Shown here piece after piece: positions 40,619-49,359 of a stretch of DNA of 64,000 bases; the first letter of the stretch is position 1; each line of letters opens with the position of its first letter. The translations under genes and the position numbers were made by a program. Source of the stretch: Glycomyces niveus (GTDB lineage: Bacteria > Actinomycetota > Actinomycetes > Mycobacteriales > Micromonosporaceae); contig NZ_JAGFNP010000014.1 of NCBI RefSeq assembly GCF_017592475.1, positions 104,565-168,564 on the forward strand, in the 5' to 3' direction. Under the pieces are notes generated by a model. It was not told the origin of the DNA. It searched no databases and saw only the letters and a program-made list of their open reading frames with translations.

Positions 40619-40635
40619 CGTTAGCGCCACTAACG
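40619..40635. promoter_or_regulatory. MarR operator candidate
   Basis: CGTTAG-CGCCA-CTAACG is a perfect 6-5-6 palindrome covering the -35 region of the marR-like gene. A second perfect palindrome, ATCCGTCGACGGAT, lies at 40636-40649. Confidence 0.65.
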
Positions 40636-40658
40636 ATCCGTCGACGGATACGAGAAGA

Positions 40659-40689
40659 GCCCTGGCCGGCGGTGAACGCCGACCAGGGC
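40659..40689 (-). terminator. Terminator of the Ser/Thr kinase gene
   Basis: Stem GCCCTGG..GGCG with complement and a 5-nt loop, with an internal mismatch, lies 145 bp past the kinase stop and upstream of the marR promoter. Confidence 0.5.
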
Positions 40690-40834
40690 CCATACCCCTC
40701 GAAGACAAGCTTGCAATGATCATACCAACTCACTTGCGCGCGCTAGCGTCGGACCGGGAGGCCCGGGTCACGCACGCCCGCAAGCAGAACAACGCGACGA
40801 TCACCGCAAATGAATCCACTAGGGATTCGATCGG

Positions 40835-42859
40835 CTAGAGGTAACGCCAGCAGACGGTGTACGCGTGGTCGGGGAAGTCGGTGCTGTACCAGGTGCTCCA
40901 GCCGTCGTCCCCGCACCAGTCCAAGTTCTCGTACTCGTCGACCCGGCCCGTCACGTACGTGTTCGCCGCATCGCAGTCCGCGAAGTAGAACAGCGCGGTC
41001 CCTGCCTCCGGATCGCCCGTCATCGACATGCAGTCGTCCTGCGTCGCATACCCCATGTCGTCGGGGTAGATCATCTTCAGGCACAGCACCACGTCCAGAT
41101 AGGTCTGCGAGGTGGTGAACGTGTAGTTCTGGTTGTAGTACACCGATTCGGAGCACGACGCCGGGTCGTTCACGCCCTCCAGTCGCTCGAGGACCTCGAA
41201 CGCGCCCTCCTGGCACTCGATCGGGTACCACTCGGACACGCTGTCGTTCGGGCCGAACACGCACTCGCCGACTTCGGCGTGGTACGCCTCACCGTTGGGG
41301 TGCAGGTAGCTCAGGCAGATCACCAGGTTCGCGTCCGAGAAGGAGACGCTTGTGGTCATGTCGTCGACGGCGTCGCACGAGCCCAGATCGGTCGTGTCGT
41401 GGTAGACGTCGACGACCTCGAAGCTGCCGTCCTCGCAATTGGACGGCTCCAGGTCGGCGGTCGTCGCGTCCCCGTAGTCCCAGAAGCAGTCGCCGACCAC
41501 CGCGTCCGCGATCGGATCCGTCTCGGTCTCAACGGGATCGGTCTCCTCGCCGCCCAGGCCGGAGTCGTCCCCCGTCTCCGTCGCCGCCGACGTCGCGTCG
41601 TCGCTCTGCGCGATCTCGGGTTCCTTGTCGTCGTCCCCGCCGAGGTTCGGGAGGAGCACGACCAGCGCGATGGCCACGACCGCCGCCACCGCGAGCACCG
41701 CGTACAGGACCGTGCGGTCGGGCTTCGGCCCCTGCGGCGGCAGCCCTCCCGGAGGCAGCACCGGCCCACCGGGCGGCAGCGGCGCATGACCCGGAGCCGC
41801 CGGCGAATACCCTTGCGGCGCCGACGGATACGACGCGGGAGGCGCGGGCGAATACGAGACCGTCGAAGGCTCCGAGAGCCCCGGCTGCGACGGCGCCCGC
41901 GCCAGAACGATGCCGGGGCCGAACATCACCACCGTCCGGTTGGGGCGCACCATGGTGTCCCACCCGTGGCGGCGGGCGAGCTCGGCGACCTCGGCGCGCT
42001 GTGCCCGCTCGATCGCGGCCACCGCGGGCGGCCACGGCGCGGCCAGCGGCTCGCCGATGCGCAGCACCAGCTCAGCGGCGCTGACGCGCTCCTCCGGCTG
42101 CCGCCGCATGCACGGCTCCACGAGATACCGCAGGGCCTCGGGCAGCCGCTCCAAGCCCGGATCGCCGTTCACGACCCGGTTCATGACCTCGTACAGCGCC
42201 TCGGCGTCGAACGGATTCGCGCCCGTGCTCGCCGTGATCACCGTGGTGCCCAAGGAGAACAGGTCCGACGCGGGGCCGATCGCCTGACGCGTCACCTGCT
42301 CCGGGGACATGAACGCCGGCGCGCCGATGAGCGCGCCCGTCTGCGTGATCGACGCCTCGCCCCCGGCCTCCTCGGTCACCCTGGCGATCCCGAAATCGAT
42401 GAGGCGGATGCCGTCGTCCGTCAGGATCACATTGGAGGGCTTCAGATCCCGGTGCACCACCCCGAACGAGTGGATCTCCGCCAGCGCGGCGGCGAGACCA
42501 TGCATGAGCCGCCGGGTCGAGGCCTCGTCCAAGGGGCCGTTGGCGTGCAGCGCCTCGGCCAGCGTCGGGCCGTGGAAGAACTCGGAGGCGAGCCAGGGCT
42601 CCGGGGCGTGCTCGTCGGACGCGAGCACCGCGGCGGTCCACTTGCTCGCGGCCACCTCCCGCGAGGTGATGACCTCGCGGCGGAACCGGTACCGGAACTG
42701 CGGGTCATGGAGCAGATGAGGGCGCATGACCTTGAGCGCCACCAGCTGTCCGTCCCCGGCGGCGGCCAGCAGGACGCGGCCCATGCCTCCCTCGCCGAGT
42801 TCGGCGAGGACCCGGTAGGGCCCGATCTCCCGCGGCTGGTCATCGCGGAGTGGCTTCAT
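40835..42859 (-). CDS. Receptor-type Ser/Thr protein kinase with three 4-Cys extracellular repeats
   Basis: A 674-aa PknB-class kinase. Domain 1-275: P-loop GEGGMG (22-27), K43, HRDLKPSN (136-143), DFG (155-157). A Pro/Gly-rich juxtamembrane segment (325-382) leads to one helix (384-404). The extracellular part, after an acidic Thr/Asp linker, has twelve cysteines in three units (C458/475/495/515, C533/549/569/593, C610/629/649/670) with near-constant spacing, each resembling GDCF..C..GxFEV..C..ICL. This replaces the PASTA domains of PknB. The ATG at 42859 has RBS AGGAG; the open frame upstream is not coding. Ligand unknown. Confidence 0.93.
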   Translation of the reverse strand: MKPLRDDQPREIGPYRVLAELGEGGMGRVLLAAAGDGQLVALKVMRPHLLHDPQFRYRFRREVITSREVAASKWTAAVLASDEHAPEPWLASEFFHGPTLAEALHANGPLDEASTRRLMHGLAAALAEIHSFGVVHRDLKPSNVILTDDGIRLIDFGIARVTEEAGGEASITQTGALIGAPAFMSPEQVTRQAIGPASDLFSLGTTVITASTGANPFDAEALYEVMNRVVNGDPGLERLPEALRYLVEPCMRRQPEERVSAAELVLRIGEPLAAPWPPAVAAIERAQRAEVAELARRHGWDTMVRPNRTVVMFGPGIVLARAPSQPGLSEPSTVSYSPAPPASYPSAPQGYSPAAPGHAPLPPGGPVLPPGGLPPQGPKPDRTVLYAVLAVAAVVAIALVVLLPNLGGDDDKEPEIAQSDDATSAATETGDDSGLGGEETDPVETETDPIADAVVGDCFWDYGDATTADLEPSNCEDGSFEVVDVYHDTTDLGSCDAVDDMTTSVSFSDANLVICLSYLHPNGEAYHAEVGECVFGPNDSVSEWYPIECQEGAFEVLERLEGVNDPASCSESVYYNQNYTFTTSQTYLDVVLCLKMIYPDDMGYATQDDCMSMTGDPEAGTALFYFADCDAANTYVTGRVDEYENLDWCGDDGWSTWYSTDFPDHAYTVCWRYL

Positions 42860-43006
42860 GGCGACGGCTCCTGAATTCGGCGGTTCCCAATGATGCGCAA
42901 CGCTAGAACCCCCCGTCACAACTCTGTCATGACCGGCCGGAACCTATATCCCCAATTCGAGCCAGGTGGGAAGCCCTATCAAGGCCGACACCTCATCGCC
43001 TGCGGC

Positions 43007-44041
43007 TCACCCGAACCTGCGGAGCACCACGGTGAGCTCGTTCCGGTTGTGCCGCAACTGCCGGGCGAACTCGATGTCGTATTCGGCGCCGAGGATCGCG
43101 AACGCCTCGTCGACCTGCTCCAGCACATGATGCGTGCCCGTCTTGAGCGTCGTGACCGCGACGCCGAAGGGCTTGAGGAGGCGCGCGGAGTCGACCATGA
43201 GACGGCTGGAGCGGTCGGGGCTCATCTTCATGTCGTTCACGATGAGGTCGAACCGGTCGGTGCTGTCGCGCAGGAAGTTCCCGGCGGTGGTGCGCTCATG
43301 GCGGACCCCCGGGAGCGCGAGCACCCGCGGATCAAGATCGCCGGGGTCGACCGCCGTGGTCGCGTAACCCCGGGTGGCGAGGATCCGGGTCCACCCGCCG
43401 GGCGCGGCCCCGTAGTCGAGGGCGGTGCCCTTGGGCTCGATCCCCTCGTCGATCGGGTAGACCTTGAACAGCTCCTCGAGCTTGAACTCGGCCCGCGACA
43501 CCTGCTCGGGCGTCTTCGAGAGCCGGACCTCCCCGCCGGGCCACGAAGAAAGGCTGTCAGCCGCGCGGTTGACGCCGACGATCGCGGTCTTGGGCGTGAA
43601 GCAGATGGAGACCACGAGCGGACTCCCCGTCCTGCCGACCTGGTACCCGCGGTCGGTGAGCACCTGGGCGGCCCGCTCCCAGGCGTCATGCTGGCTGAAC
43701 TTGTACGCCGTCTTCCCGCTGAGCCAGATCTGCAGCGAGACCTCGGCCCCGCTCGCCATCTCCCTGATAGCCGAATCCACAAAATCAACCACTGACTCAA
43801 GCCCAGAAGCGGCATGGTCGTATTCGGCGACGACATTCGTCAAATGCCGAGGAAACACCAACGGCACCCGCAAGGCAAGCGCGGCGAGATCCCGAGCGGT
43901 CGAGCGCTCCGTCTCGACCAAGGCGCACTCTTCCCCGACTCGACGAACGTCAACGGCATCCTCAACATGCCGGAGCAGCTCCTCCTTGGCGACCGGCCAG
44001 GAGTCGGCGGCCATGGAGAGCAGGGTCTTGTGCGTTGCCAT
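43007..44041 (-). CDS. FtsJ/RlmM-type RNA 2'-O-methyltransferase
   Basis: A 344-aa SAM-dependent methyltransferase. The N-terminal half resembles a THUMP-type RNA-binding region; the Rossmann half has the FtsJ-like SRAEFKLEELF (182-192), SAM motif LDYGAAPGGW (208-217), an Asp in VNDMKMSP and a Lys in TTLKTGTHH. This pattern suits RlmM-like 23S rRNA 2'-O-methylation, but an exact target cannot be assigned. The ATG at 44041 has GAGGGA as RBS; the frame extends 39 codons upstream without coding character. Confidence 0.85.
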   Translation of the reverse strand: MATHKTLLSMAADSWPVAKEELLRHVEDAVDVRRVGEECALVETERSTARDLAALALRVPLVFPRHLTNVVAEYDHAASGLESVVDFVDSAIREMASGAEVSLQIWLSGKTAYKFSQHDAWERAAQVLTDRGYQVGRTGSPLVVSICFTPKTAIVGVNRAADSLSSWPGGEVRLSKTPEQVSRAEFKLEELFKVYPIDEGIEPKGTALDYGAAPGGWTRILATRGYATTAVDPGDLDPRVLALPGVRHERTTAGNFLRDSTDRFDLIVNDMKMSPDRSSRLMVDSARLLKPFGVAVTTLKTGTHHVLEQVDEAFAILGAEYDIEFARQLRHNRNELTVVLRRFG

Positions 44042-44156
44042 GCCGGTTCCCTCGGAGTTCAGCGGACGCCCGCCGCGTCTCGGGGGACATTCGCGACCAG
44101 TGTATTCATCACGGACGCCGGCTCCCCGCGATGCCCGCGAGTCGGCCGCCACCAGC

Positions 44157-44186
44157 AAAAAATCCCCGCCGCCGTCATGGCGGGCG
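44157..44186 (-). terminator. tRNA-Phe terminator
   Basis: On the minus strand a GC stem (CCCGCC/GGCGGG) 15 bp past the tRNA is followed by a run of T residues, a textbook intrinsic terminator. Confidence 0.8.
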
Positions 44187-44200
44187 AGGATGAGATGCGT

Positions 44201-44276
44201 GGTGGCCAGGGCCGGGATCGAACCGGCGACCTATCGCTTTTCAGGCGATCGCTCGTACCAACTGAGCTACCTGGCC
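44201..44276 (-). tRNA. tRNA-Phe (GAA), CCA encoded
   Basis: The minus strand gives acceptor GGCCAGG/CCTGGCC, D-arm GCTCAGTTGGTACGAGC, anticodon loop CTGAAAA (anticodon GAA), T-arm GCCGGTTCGATCCCGGC, then A and CCA. Length is 76 nt. An intrinsic terminator follows. Confidence 0.96.
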
Positions 44277-44512
44277 AGGAGGTGCGTCGCGCGCACCGCC
44301 GTGAACACTGTACAGCACCGCCGGTCACCCGGCCCAAGCGGTATTGCCGCCAACCCGACGCCCGCCCCGGCACGCCCGCGCCGCCTTAATCCTCCCCGTT
44401 TCCCCTGCGTACACCTATCGATCCCAAGGGCCGCAACCCCTTCCGGAGCCGTGATCACCCCCGTCGGTGCACGCGGGTAGCGTAATGGGACCCGACCCCC
44501 GAGGAGGTTTCT

Positions 44513-45760
44513 GTGACCCGACTCGCTGCCACGCCACCCATGGGCTGGAATTCATGGGACGTGTTCGGAACCTCGGTGACCGAAGCCGAGACCCGCGCCA
44601 ACGCCGCCTTCATCGCCGAGCACATGGCCGGCCACGGCTGGGAATACGTGGTCGTCGACATCCAGTGGTACGACCCCGCCGCCCGCGCCGGCGGCTACAA
44701 CCTCGGCACCCGCCTCACCCTCGACGAGTACGGCCTACCCCAGCCCGCCCCGAACCGCTTCCCGTCGGCCGCCGACGGCGCCGGCTTCAAACCCCTCGCC
44801 GACTACATCCACTCCCTCGGCCTCAAATTCGGCGTCCACGTCCTTCGCGGCGTCCCCCGCCAGGCGGTCGCCGCCGACACCCCCATCAAAGGCAGCGAAT
44901 ACTCGGCCGCCCAGATCCCCGACCGCGAGCGGATCTCCACCTGGATCGACGACAACTGGGGCATCGACCACTCCCACCCCGGCGGCCAGGCCTACTACGA
45001 CGCCCTGGTCCGCCAGTTCGCCGACTGGGGCGTCGACTACATCAAGGCCGACGACATGATCGCCCCCTACTGGGAGGACGAGGTCGAGGCCTTCTGGCAC
45101 GCGGTCGACCGCGCCGACCGCGACATCGTGCTCAGCCTCTCCCCCGGAATGAGCCTCTCCACCAGCCACGCCCAGCACCTCCAGGAGCACTCCCACCTGT
45201 GGCGCATCTCCGCCGACCTCTGGGACCGCTGGCGCGACATCGACGCCCAATTCGACCGCCTCCGCGACTGGGCCCCCTACGCCGGCCCCGGCCACTGGCC
45301 CGATGCCGACATGCTCCCCCTGGGCCGCATGGGCCTCCGAGCCGAAGTCGGCGAACCCCGCCAAAGCCTCCTGACCCCCGACGAGCAGCGCACGCTGCTC
45401 ACCCTCTGGTGCATCGCCCGCTCCCCCCTTATGGTCGGCGCCGACCTGCCCACCTCGAGCACTGAAACGATCGAACTGCTGACCAACCCCGAGGTTCTCG
45501 CAGCCCAACGCCACCCCGCCGGCGCCCGCGAAGTCTGGCGCGAAGACCGCCACCTCGCCTGGGCCTCAACCGACGGCGCCTTCGCCGCCGTCTTCAACCG
45601 GAGCACCGAAGCGGCCGAGCTGCAACTCCCGTGGGAAACCCTCGGCCTGTCCCAGCCGACGCAAGTGCGCGACTGCTGGAGCCGCTCCGACATCGTCCCC
45701 GGCGACCATCTCCGTGCGAAGCTCCAGCCGCACAGCGCGGCCCTGTTCCGCCTGTCCTGA
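44513..45760 (+). CDS. Alpha-galactosidase-like GH27 glycoside hydrolase
   Basis: A 415-aa GH27 enzyme. It opens with the family signature PPMGWNSWDVFG, has the nucleophile D180 in DYIKADD and the acid/base D235 in WRISADLWDRW. No signal peptide is visible, so it acts in the cytoplasm. Substrates are probably alpha-galactosides; the KADD context differs from the more usual KYDNC, so specificity (alpha-galactose or beta-arabinopyranose) is open. GTG start with GAGGAGG five bases upstream. No sugar transporter adjoins it. Confidence 0.9.
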   Translation: MTRLAATPPMGWNSWDVFGTSVTEAETRANAAFIAEHMAGHGWEYVVVDIQWYDPAARAGGYNLGTRLTLDEYGLPQPAPNRFPSAADGAGFKPLADYIHSLGLKFGVHVLRGVPRQAVAADTPIKGSEYSAAQIPDRERISTWIDDNWGIDHSHPGGQAYYDALVRQFADWGVDYIKADDMIAPYWEDEVEAFWHAVDRADRDIVLSLSPGMSLSTSHAQHLQEHSHLWRISADLWDRWRDIDAQFDRLRDWAPYAGPGHWPDADMLPLGRMGLRAEVGEPRQSLLTPDEQRTLLTLWCIARSPLMVGADLPTSSTETIELLTNPEVLAAQRHPAGAREVWREDRHLAWASTDGAFAAVFNRSTEAAELQLPWETLGLSQPTQVRDCWSRSDIVPGDHLRAKLQPHSAALFRLS

Positions 45761-45791
45761 CCTGTCGGCGGCTCGTTCTCGATTCGTATTG

Positions 45792-45825
45792 GCGGGCGGC
45801 CGGGCTGGTGTGTCCGGCCGCCCGC
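45792..45825 (+). terminator. First hairpin after alpha-galactosidase gene
   Basis: A perfect 12-bp stem (GCGGGCGGCCGG and complement) with a 10-nt loop, 32 bp past the stop codon. Confidence 0.7.
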
Positions 45826-45863
45826 TGGTGTTCCTCCACGTGGAGGTGTGCAGTCCGTGCGGG

Positions 45864-45895
45864 GACCGCGCGCGGGTGGCTTCCCGCGCGCGGTC
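45864..45895 (+). terminator. Second hairpin after alpha-galactosidase gene
   Basis: A perfect 13-bp stem (GACCGCGCGCGGG and complement) with a 6-nt loop. Confidence 0.6.
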
Positions 45896-46211
45896 TCGGT
45901 ATGGCGACGTTCGCGAATCCCCTTGTCTCGCCGCCATCCCGCAGGGCCAGATGGCTTTTTTGTCTCAAGGCTGACACGTCGCGTAGTTGGGCGGCAACAG
46001 AAAGTTTCAGGCTGTGGATAACTTCCTGCGGGAGTGATGCAGCGCGCGCCGTCGCCTTGCGGGGCTTCGCGGTTGCGTGGCTGGTGGTGGTGTCAATGTG
46101 GGCGGTGCGGTGTTCGTGGCGCATGCATCAACGGTGTCACGCCTTGCTTCTGACCCGCAACCGTGAGTTTCCCTCTGTGGATAACTCTGTGGATCGTTGC
46201 GGCGCAGCAGG
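45896..46211. other. Gene-free stretch with DnaA-box-like sites
   Basis: This 316-bp stretch, lower in GC than its neighbours, has no convincing gene. It contains TGTGGATAA twice (46013-46021 and 46176-46184), identical to the consensus DnaA box on the opposite strand, and a near copy TGTGGATCG at 46188-46196. It is not an origin by context: no dnaA, dnaN or gyr genes are near. Confidence 0.5.
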
Positions 46212-46613
46212 TCAGGAGGCCGTGGCTGCGTCGGGTTCGGTCATCCACTGGACCAGTTGGATGATCACGCCGTTCGGGTCCGCGGTCTGGAAGTAGCGCT
46301 CGCCCCACTCCTCGGTTTCGATCGGCGTGGTGATGGCGACGCCTTCGGCTTGGACGCGTTCGTATTCGGCGTCGATGTCGTCGACCACGAAGACCAGGAG
46401 GAGGCCGTCGGCGTGGCCCTTGGCGCTTTCGGGCTTGAAGGTGGCCAGGCCGGTCTTCAGGTAGATGACATTGAAGCCGGCGTCCGGGCGGGAGAGCGAG
46501 ACGAAGCCTTCCGCGGCCATGTCCTCCGTGAAGCCGTAGTGGGCCTTGAGGAATTCGGCCGAGGCGGTCGGGTCGGCGACGTTGAGCGAGACGGCGGATG
46601 AGGTGATGCGCAT
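46212..46613 (-). CDS. VOC/glyoxalase superfamily protein
   Basis: A 133-aa vicinal-oxygen-chelate fold protein with paired beta-alpha-beta-beta-beta halves: SLNVADPTASAEFLKAHYGF and LLLVFVVDDIDAEYERVQAEG followed by YFQTADPNGVIIQLVQW. Metal-binding His is not clear at the first site, so it may bind or sequester a drug instead of catalysing. It is divergent from a TetR regulator with a heptad-repeat operator between; antibiotic-resistance or detoxification use is an inference. RBS AAGGAG. Confidence 0.88.
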   Translation of the reverse strand: MRITSSAVSLNVADPTASAEFLKAHYGFTEDMAAEGFVSLSRPDAGFNVIYLKTGLATFKPESAKGHADGLLLVFVVDDIDAEYERVQAEGVAITTPIETEEWGERYFQTADPNGVIIQLVQWMTEPDAATAS

Positions 46614-46631
46614 GTGCGGCTCCTTTTCTTC

Positions 46632-46673
46632 GTACGGTGTATATTGTACAGAGTACGATGTACAGCGTACAAG
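46632..46673. promoter_or_regulatory. Six-unit 7-bp repeat operator between VOC and tetR genes
   Basis: Six consecutive heptads: GTACGGT, GTATATT, GTACAGA, GTACGAT, GTACAGC, GTACAAG. Five begin with the self-complementary GTAC. The array fills the 81-bp divergent promoter region, so it is the probable TetR binding platform. Confidence 0.7.
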
Positions 46674-46694
46674 TTTGTCGGCTAGAATTCTTCC

Positions 46695-47441
46695 GTGACT
46701 GCCGCCACTGAGACCCCGAAGCCGAACCTGCTCGAACTGCTCTGGAGGGCCGCCCCCGAATCCGGGCGCGGGCCGCGGAAGAAGCTGACCGTCGATGAGG
46801 TCGTCGCGGCCGCGATCAGGCTGGCCGATGCCGAAGGGCTGGAAGCGGTCACCGTGCGCCGCCTCGCCCAGGAGCTCGGGAAGGCCCCCATGACCCTCTA
46901 CACCTATGTGCCGGGCAAGAGCGAGCTCGTAGCGCTGATGCTCGATGCACTCTTCGCGGGCATGGAGCGGGCACCGATAGCGGGATCGTGGCGGGAGCGG
47001 CTCACCGCCGTCGCGCAGGAGAACTACGCGCTCTACCGGGCCCACCCGTGGGCCTCGGCCGCCGCGCCGAGCCGGCCGCCGCTCGGGCCCGGGCAGTGCG
47101 CCAAATACGAGCACGAGCTGCAGGCCCTCGAAGGCCTGGGCCTCAGCGACGTCGAGATGGACGACGCGCTGGCGTACCTGCTCGCGTTCGTGCGCACCGC
47201 CGCGCAGGACGCCGCCCAAGCCGACGCCGAGCGCGCGGCCAGCGGTATGGACGACCAGGAGTGGTGGGAGGCCAACGGCCCCCTCCTCGCGAAGGTCCTC
47301 GACCCCGCGCGCTTCCCGGCCGCCGTCCGCGTCGGCCAGGCCGCCGGCGAGGTGCACGACGCCGCCTACAACGCCGAGCATGCCTTCGAGTTCGGGTTGG
47401 CCAGGACGCTTGACGGGCTCGCCGCACTCATCGAGCGTTAG
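46695..47441 (+). CDS. TetR family regulator with TetR_C-type ligand domain
   Basis: A 248-aa regulator, longer than most TetR proteins. The HTH lies at about 30-75 (LTVDEVVAAAIRLADAEGLE, RRLAQELGKAPMTLYTYVPGK), and the large C-terminal domain with YLLAFVRTAAQDAAQ resembles the tetracycline-repressor C-domain class. TAGAAT (46683-46688) lies six bases before the GTG, giving a leaderless start. It probably represses itself and the divergent VOC gene through the heptad array; the ligand is unknown. Confidence 0.9.
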   Translation: MTAATETPKPNLLELLWRAAPESGRGPRKKLTVDEVVAAAIRLADAEGLEAVTVRRLAQELGKAPMTLYTYVPGKSELVALMLDALFAGMERAPIAGSWRERLTAVAQENYALYRAHPWASAAAPSRPPLGPGQCAKYEHELQALEGLGLSDVEMDDALAYLLAFVRTAAQDAAQADAERAASGMDDQEWWEANGPLLAKVLDPARFPAAVRVGQAAGEVHDAAYNAEHAFEFGLARTLDGLAALIER

Positions 47442-47451
47442 GACGGACGCG

Positions 47452-47486
47452 AACGGCCCGGTCGCCGCAGCGGCCGGGCCGTTTTC
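47452..47486 (+). terminator. Terminator after tetR gene
   Basis: A 10-bp stem AACGGCCCGG with complement, 12-nt loop and TTTT tract. Confidence 0.75.
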
Positions 47487-47502
47487 CGTTCAGGCAGGCA
47501 GC

Positions 47503-49359
47503 TCAGACCTGGAGCGGCTCGTTCAGGCGGTCCGGCCTCCAGCGGCGGCGCGACGCCACCACCAGCGACGAGAGCGCCAGCGAGCCGACCAGATAGGCCG
47601 CCAGGACCAGGAGCGTCCGGACGACGTGCGAGGTCTCGCCGCCGCTGATCGTCACCCGCAGCGCGTCCACCACATAGCTCATCGGCAGCAGCGGATGCAG
47701 CACCTGGAAGAACTTCGGCGTCGTCTCCACCGGGTACAGGCCGCCCGCGCTCGTCAACTGCAGCATCAGCAGCACGACCAGCAGCAGGCTCCCCGCCGTG
47801 CCGAATGCGAGCTTGAACAGGTGCGCCATCGCCGTGAAGGTCAGGATGACGAGGATCGACAGGCCGACCGTGTCCAGCGCGTCCTTCGGATTGAGGCCCA
47901 GCCCGAGCTCCACCGCGAGGTAGAGGACGAGCGCCGACAGGGTGCCGAGGAACGCGCCCGGCAGCCAGCCGCCGATCGCGATCGGGACCGAGTGCAGCGG
48001 CCCGGCCAGCGCGCGGCTGTTCACGGTCCGGAGGACGAGGTAGCCCATGAGGCCGAAGACCCAGAGTGCGATGGCGATGAAGAAGGGTGCGAGGCCGCGG
48101 CCGTAAGTGTCGGCGGGGTGGAGGTTGGTTTCGGCGATGGTGACGGGGCTGCCGTAGGCCTCGGCGTTGTCGGCGTCGTCGGCGGGGTTGGTGCTGGGGA
48201 CGGATTGGGCGGCGGTGGTGAGGGAGGTCTGGAGGGTGTCGGCGCCGGTTTTGAGTTGGGTGAGGCCGTCGGCGAGGTCGCCGGCGCCGTTTTGGGCGGT
48301 GGCGGCGGCGTCGGCGACTTGGTCGGCGCCGGTGGCGACGTCGGCGGCGCCGGTCTGGAGCTGGGTGAGGTCGTCGGAGGCTTGGTCGAGGGTGTCGGTG
48401 GTGGTGGATTGGACGGTGGTGTTGGCGTTCTGGATGTCGTCGTTGGCGGTGTCGGCGTCGTCGATGTAGGTCTGGAGTCGGGCGCAGGCGTCGGCGTCGG
48501 CGGTGTCGTCGGTGCAGAGGGTGGTGTAGACGGTGGTGAGGTCGTCGTTGGCGCGTTCGGCGAGGTCGGCGGCGGAGGCGGCGCCGGTTTGGATCTGGGT
48601 CCAGTTGTCGGCGAGGGTTTGGACGACGGGTTGGGCGACGCCGACGGCTTGGTCGACGCCGTCGCTGACTTGTTCGGCGCCGTCGGCGACTTGTTGTGCG
48701 CCGGTGGTGAGTTCGCTGAGGCCGTTTTCGAGGTCGGTGGCGCCGGTTTGGGCGGTGGCGATGCCGTCGGAGAGTTGGCCGGCGGCGTCGGCGGCTTGGG
48801 TGAGGCCTTGGTTGAGTTCGGTGAGGTCGCCGAAGATGGTGGTGGCGAAGGTGACGTAGACGGCGGTGTTGATCTGGTTGCGGAGTTCGGATTCGACGGT
48901 GGAGGCCATGATGCCGGCGACGTAGCCGTTGGCGTCGTTGAGGTCGAATTCGACGGTGGCTTGTTCGGGGTCGGTGCCGGAGAGGCTGGCGAGGCGGGTG
49001 GAGAAGTCGGCGGGGACGGTGATGACCATGTAGTAGTCGCCGTCGCGGAGGCCTTGGGCGGCTTGGGTGGCGGTGACGAACTGCCAGTCGAAGATGCGGT
49101 CTTCTTTGAGTTGGTCGACGAGTTGGTCGCCGCCGTTGATGGCGGTGGTCTGGCCGTTGGTGTCGACGGTGGCGCCTTGGTCTTCGTTGACGACGGCGAC
49201 GGGCATGTGTTCGAGTTTGCCGTAGGGGTCCCAGGCGAACCAGAGGTAGAGGCCGCCGTAGACGAGGGGGATGAGGATGATGGCGATGAGGGCGGCGGTG
49301 CGGATGGGGTGGCCGCGGAAGCGTCGGAGTTCGGCGGCGGCGAGTTTGAACGGGCTCAA
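47503..49359 (-). CDS. YhgE/Pip domain-containing membrane protein
   Basis: A 618-aa protein with the YhgE/Pip layout: one N-terminal helix (about 20-40), a large extracytoplasmic part with long helical repeats (LTQAADAAGQLSDGIATAQ, and others with spaced Gly/Ala/Asp), and about five C-terminal helices related to ABC-2 permeases. The family includes phage infection protein and ESAT-like/ABC-2 exporters. The TTG at 49359 is chosen because AAGGAG lies seven bases upstream and it overlaps the stop of the ATPase-like gene (TTGA). Export through the neighbouring ATPase-like protein is suggested. Confidence 0.85.
   Translation of the reverse strand: MSPFKLAAAELRRFRGHPIRTAALIAIILIPLVYGGLYLWFAWDPYGKLEHMPVAVVNEDQGATVDTNGQTTAINGGDQLVDQLKEDRIFDWQFVTATQAAQGLRDGDYYMVITVPADFSTRLASLSGTDPEQATVEFDLNDANGYVAGIMASTVESELRNQINTAVYVTFATTIFGDLTELNQGLTQAADAAGQLSDGIATAQTGATDLENGLSELTTGAQQVADGAEQVSDGVDQAVGVAQPVVQTLADNWTQIQTGAASAADLAERANDDLTTVYTTLCTDDTADADACARLQTYIDDADTANDDIQNANTTVQSTTTDTLDQASDDLTQLQTGAADVATGADQVADAAATAQNGAGDLADGLTQLKTGADTLQTSLTTAAQSVPSTNPADDADNAEAYGSPVTIAETNLHPADTYGRGLAPFFIAIALWVFGLMGYLVLRTVNSRALAGPLHSVPIAIGGWLPGAFLGTLSALVLYLAVELGLGLNPKDALDTVGLSILVILTFTAMAHLFKLAFGTAGSLLLVVLLMLQLTSAGGLYPVETTPKFFQVLHPLLPMSYVVDALRVTISGGETSHVVRTLLVLAAYLVGSLALSSLVVASRRRWRPDRLNEPLQV

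Noticed and set aside
45896..46211. Chromosomal replication origin at the DnaA-box-like sites
   Set aside because: Only two perfect boxes and one near copy, no dnaA, dnaN, recF or gyr genes nearby, and no AT-rich unwinding region.
46632..46673. Plasmid-type replication iterons
   Set aside because: Heptads lie exactly in a divergent regulator promoter with no replication initiator gene; an operator is the simpler reading.
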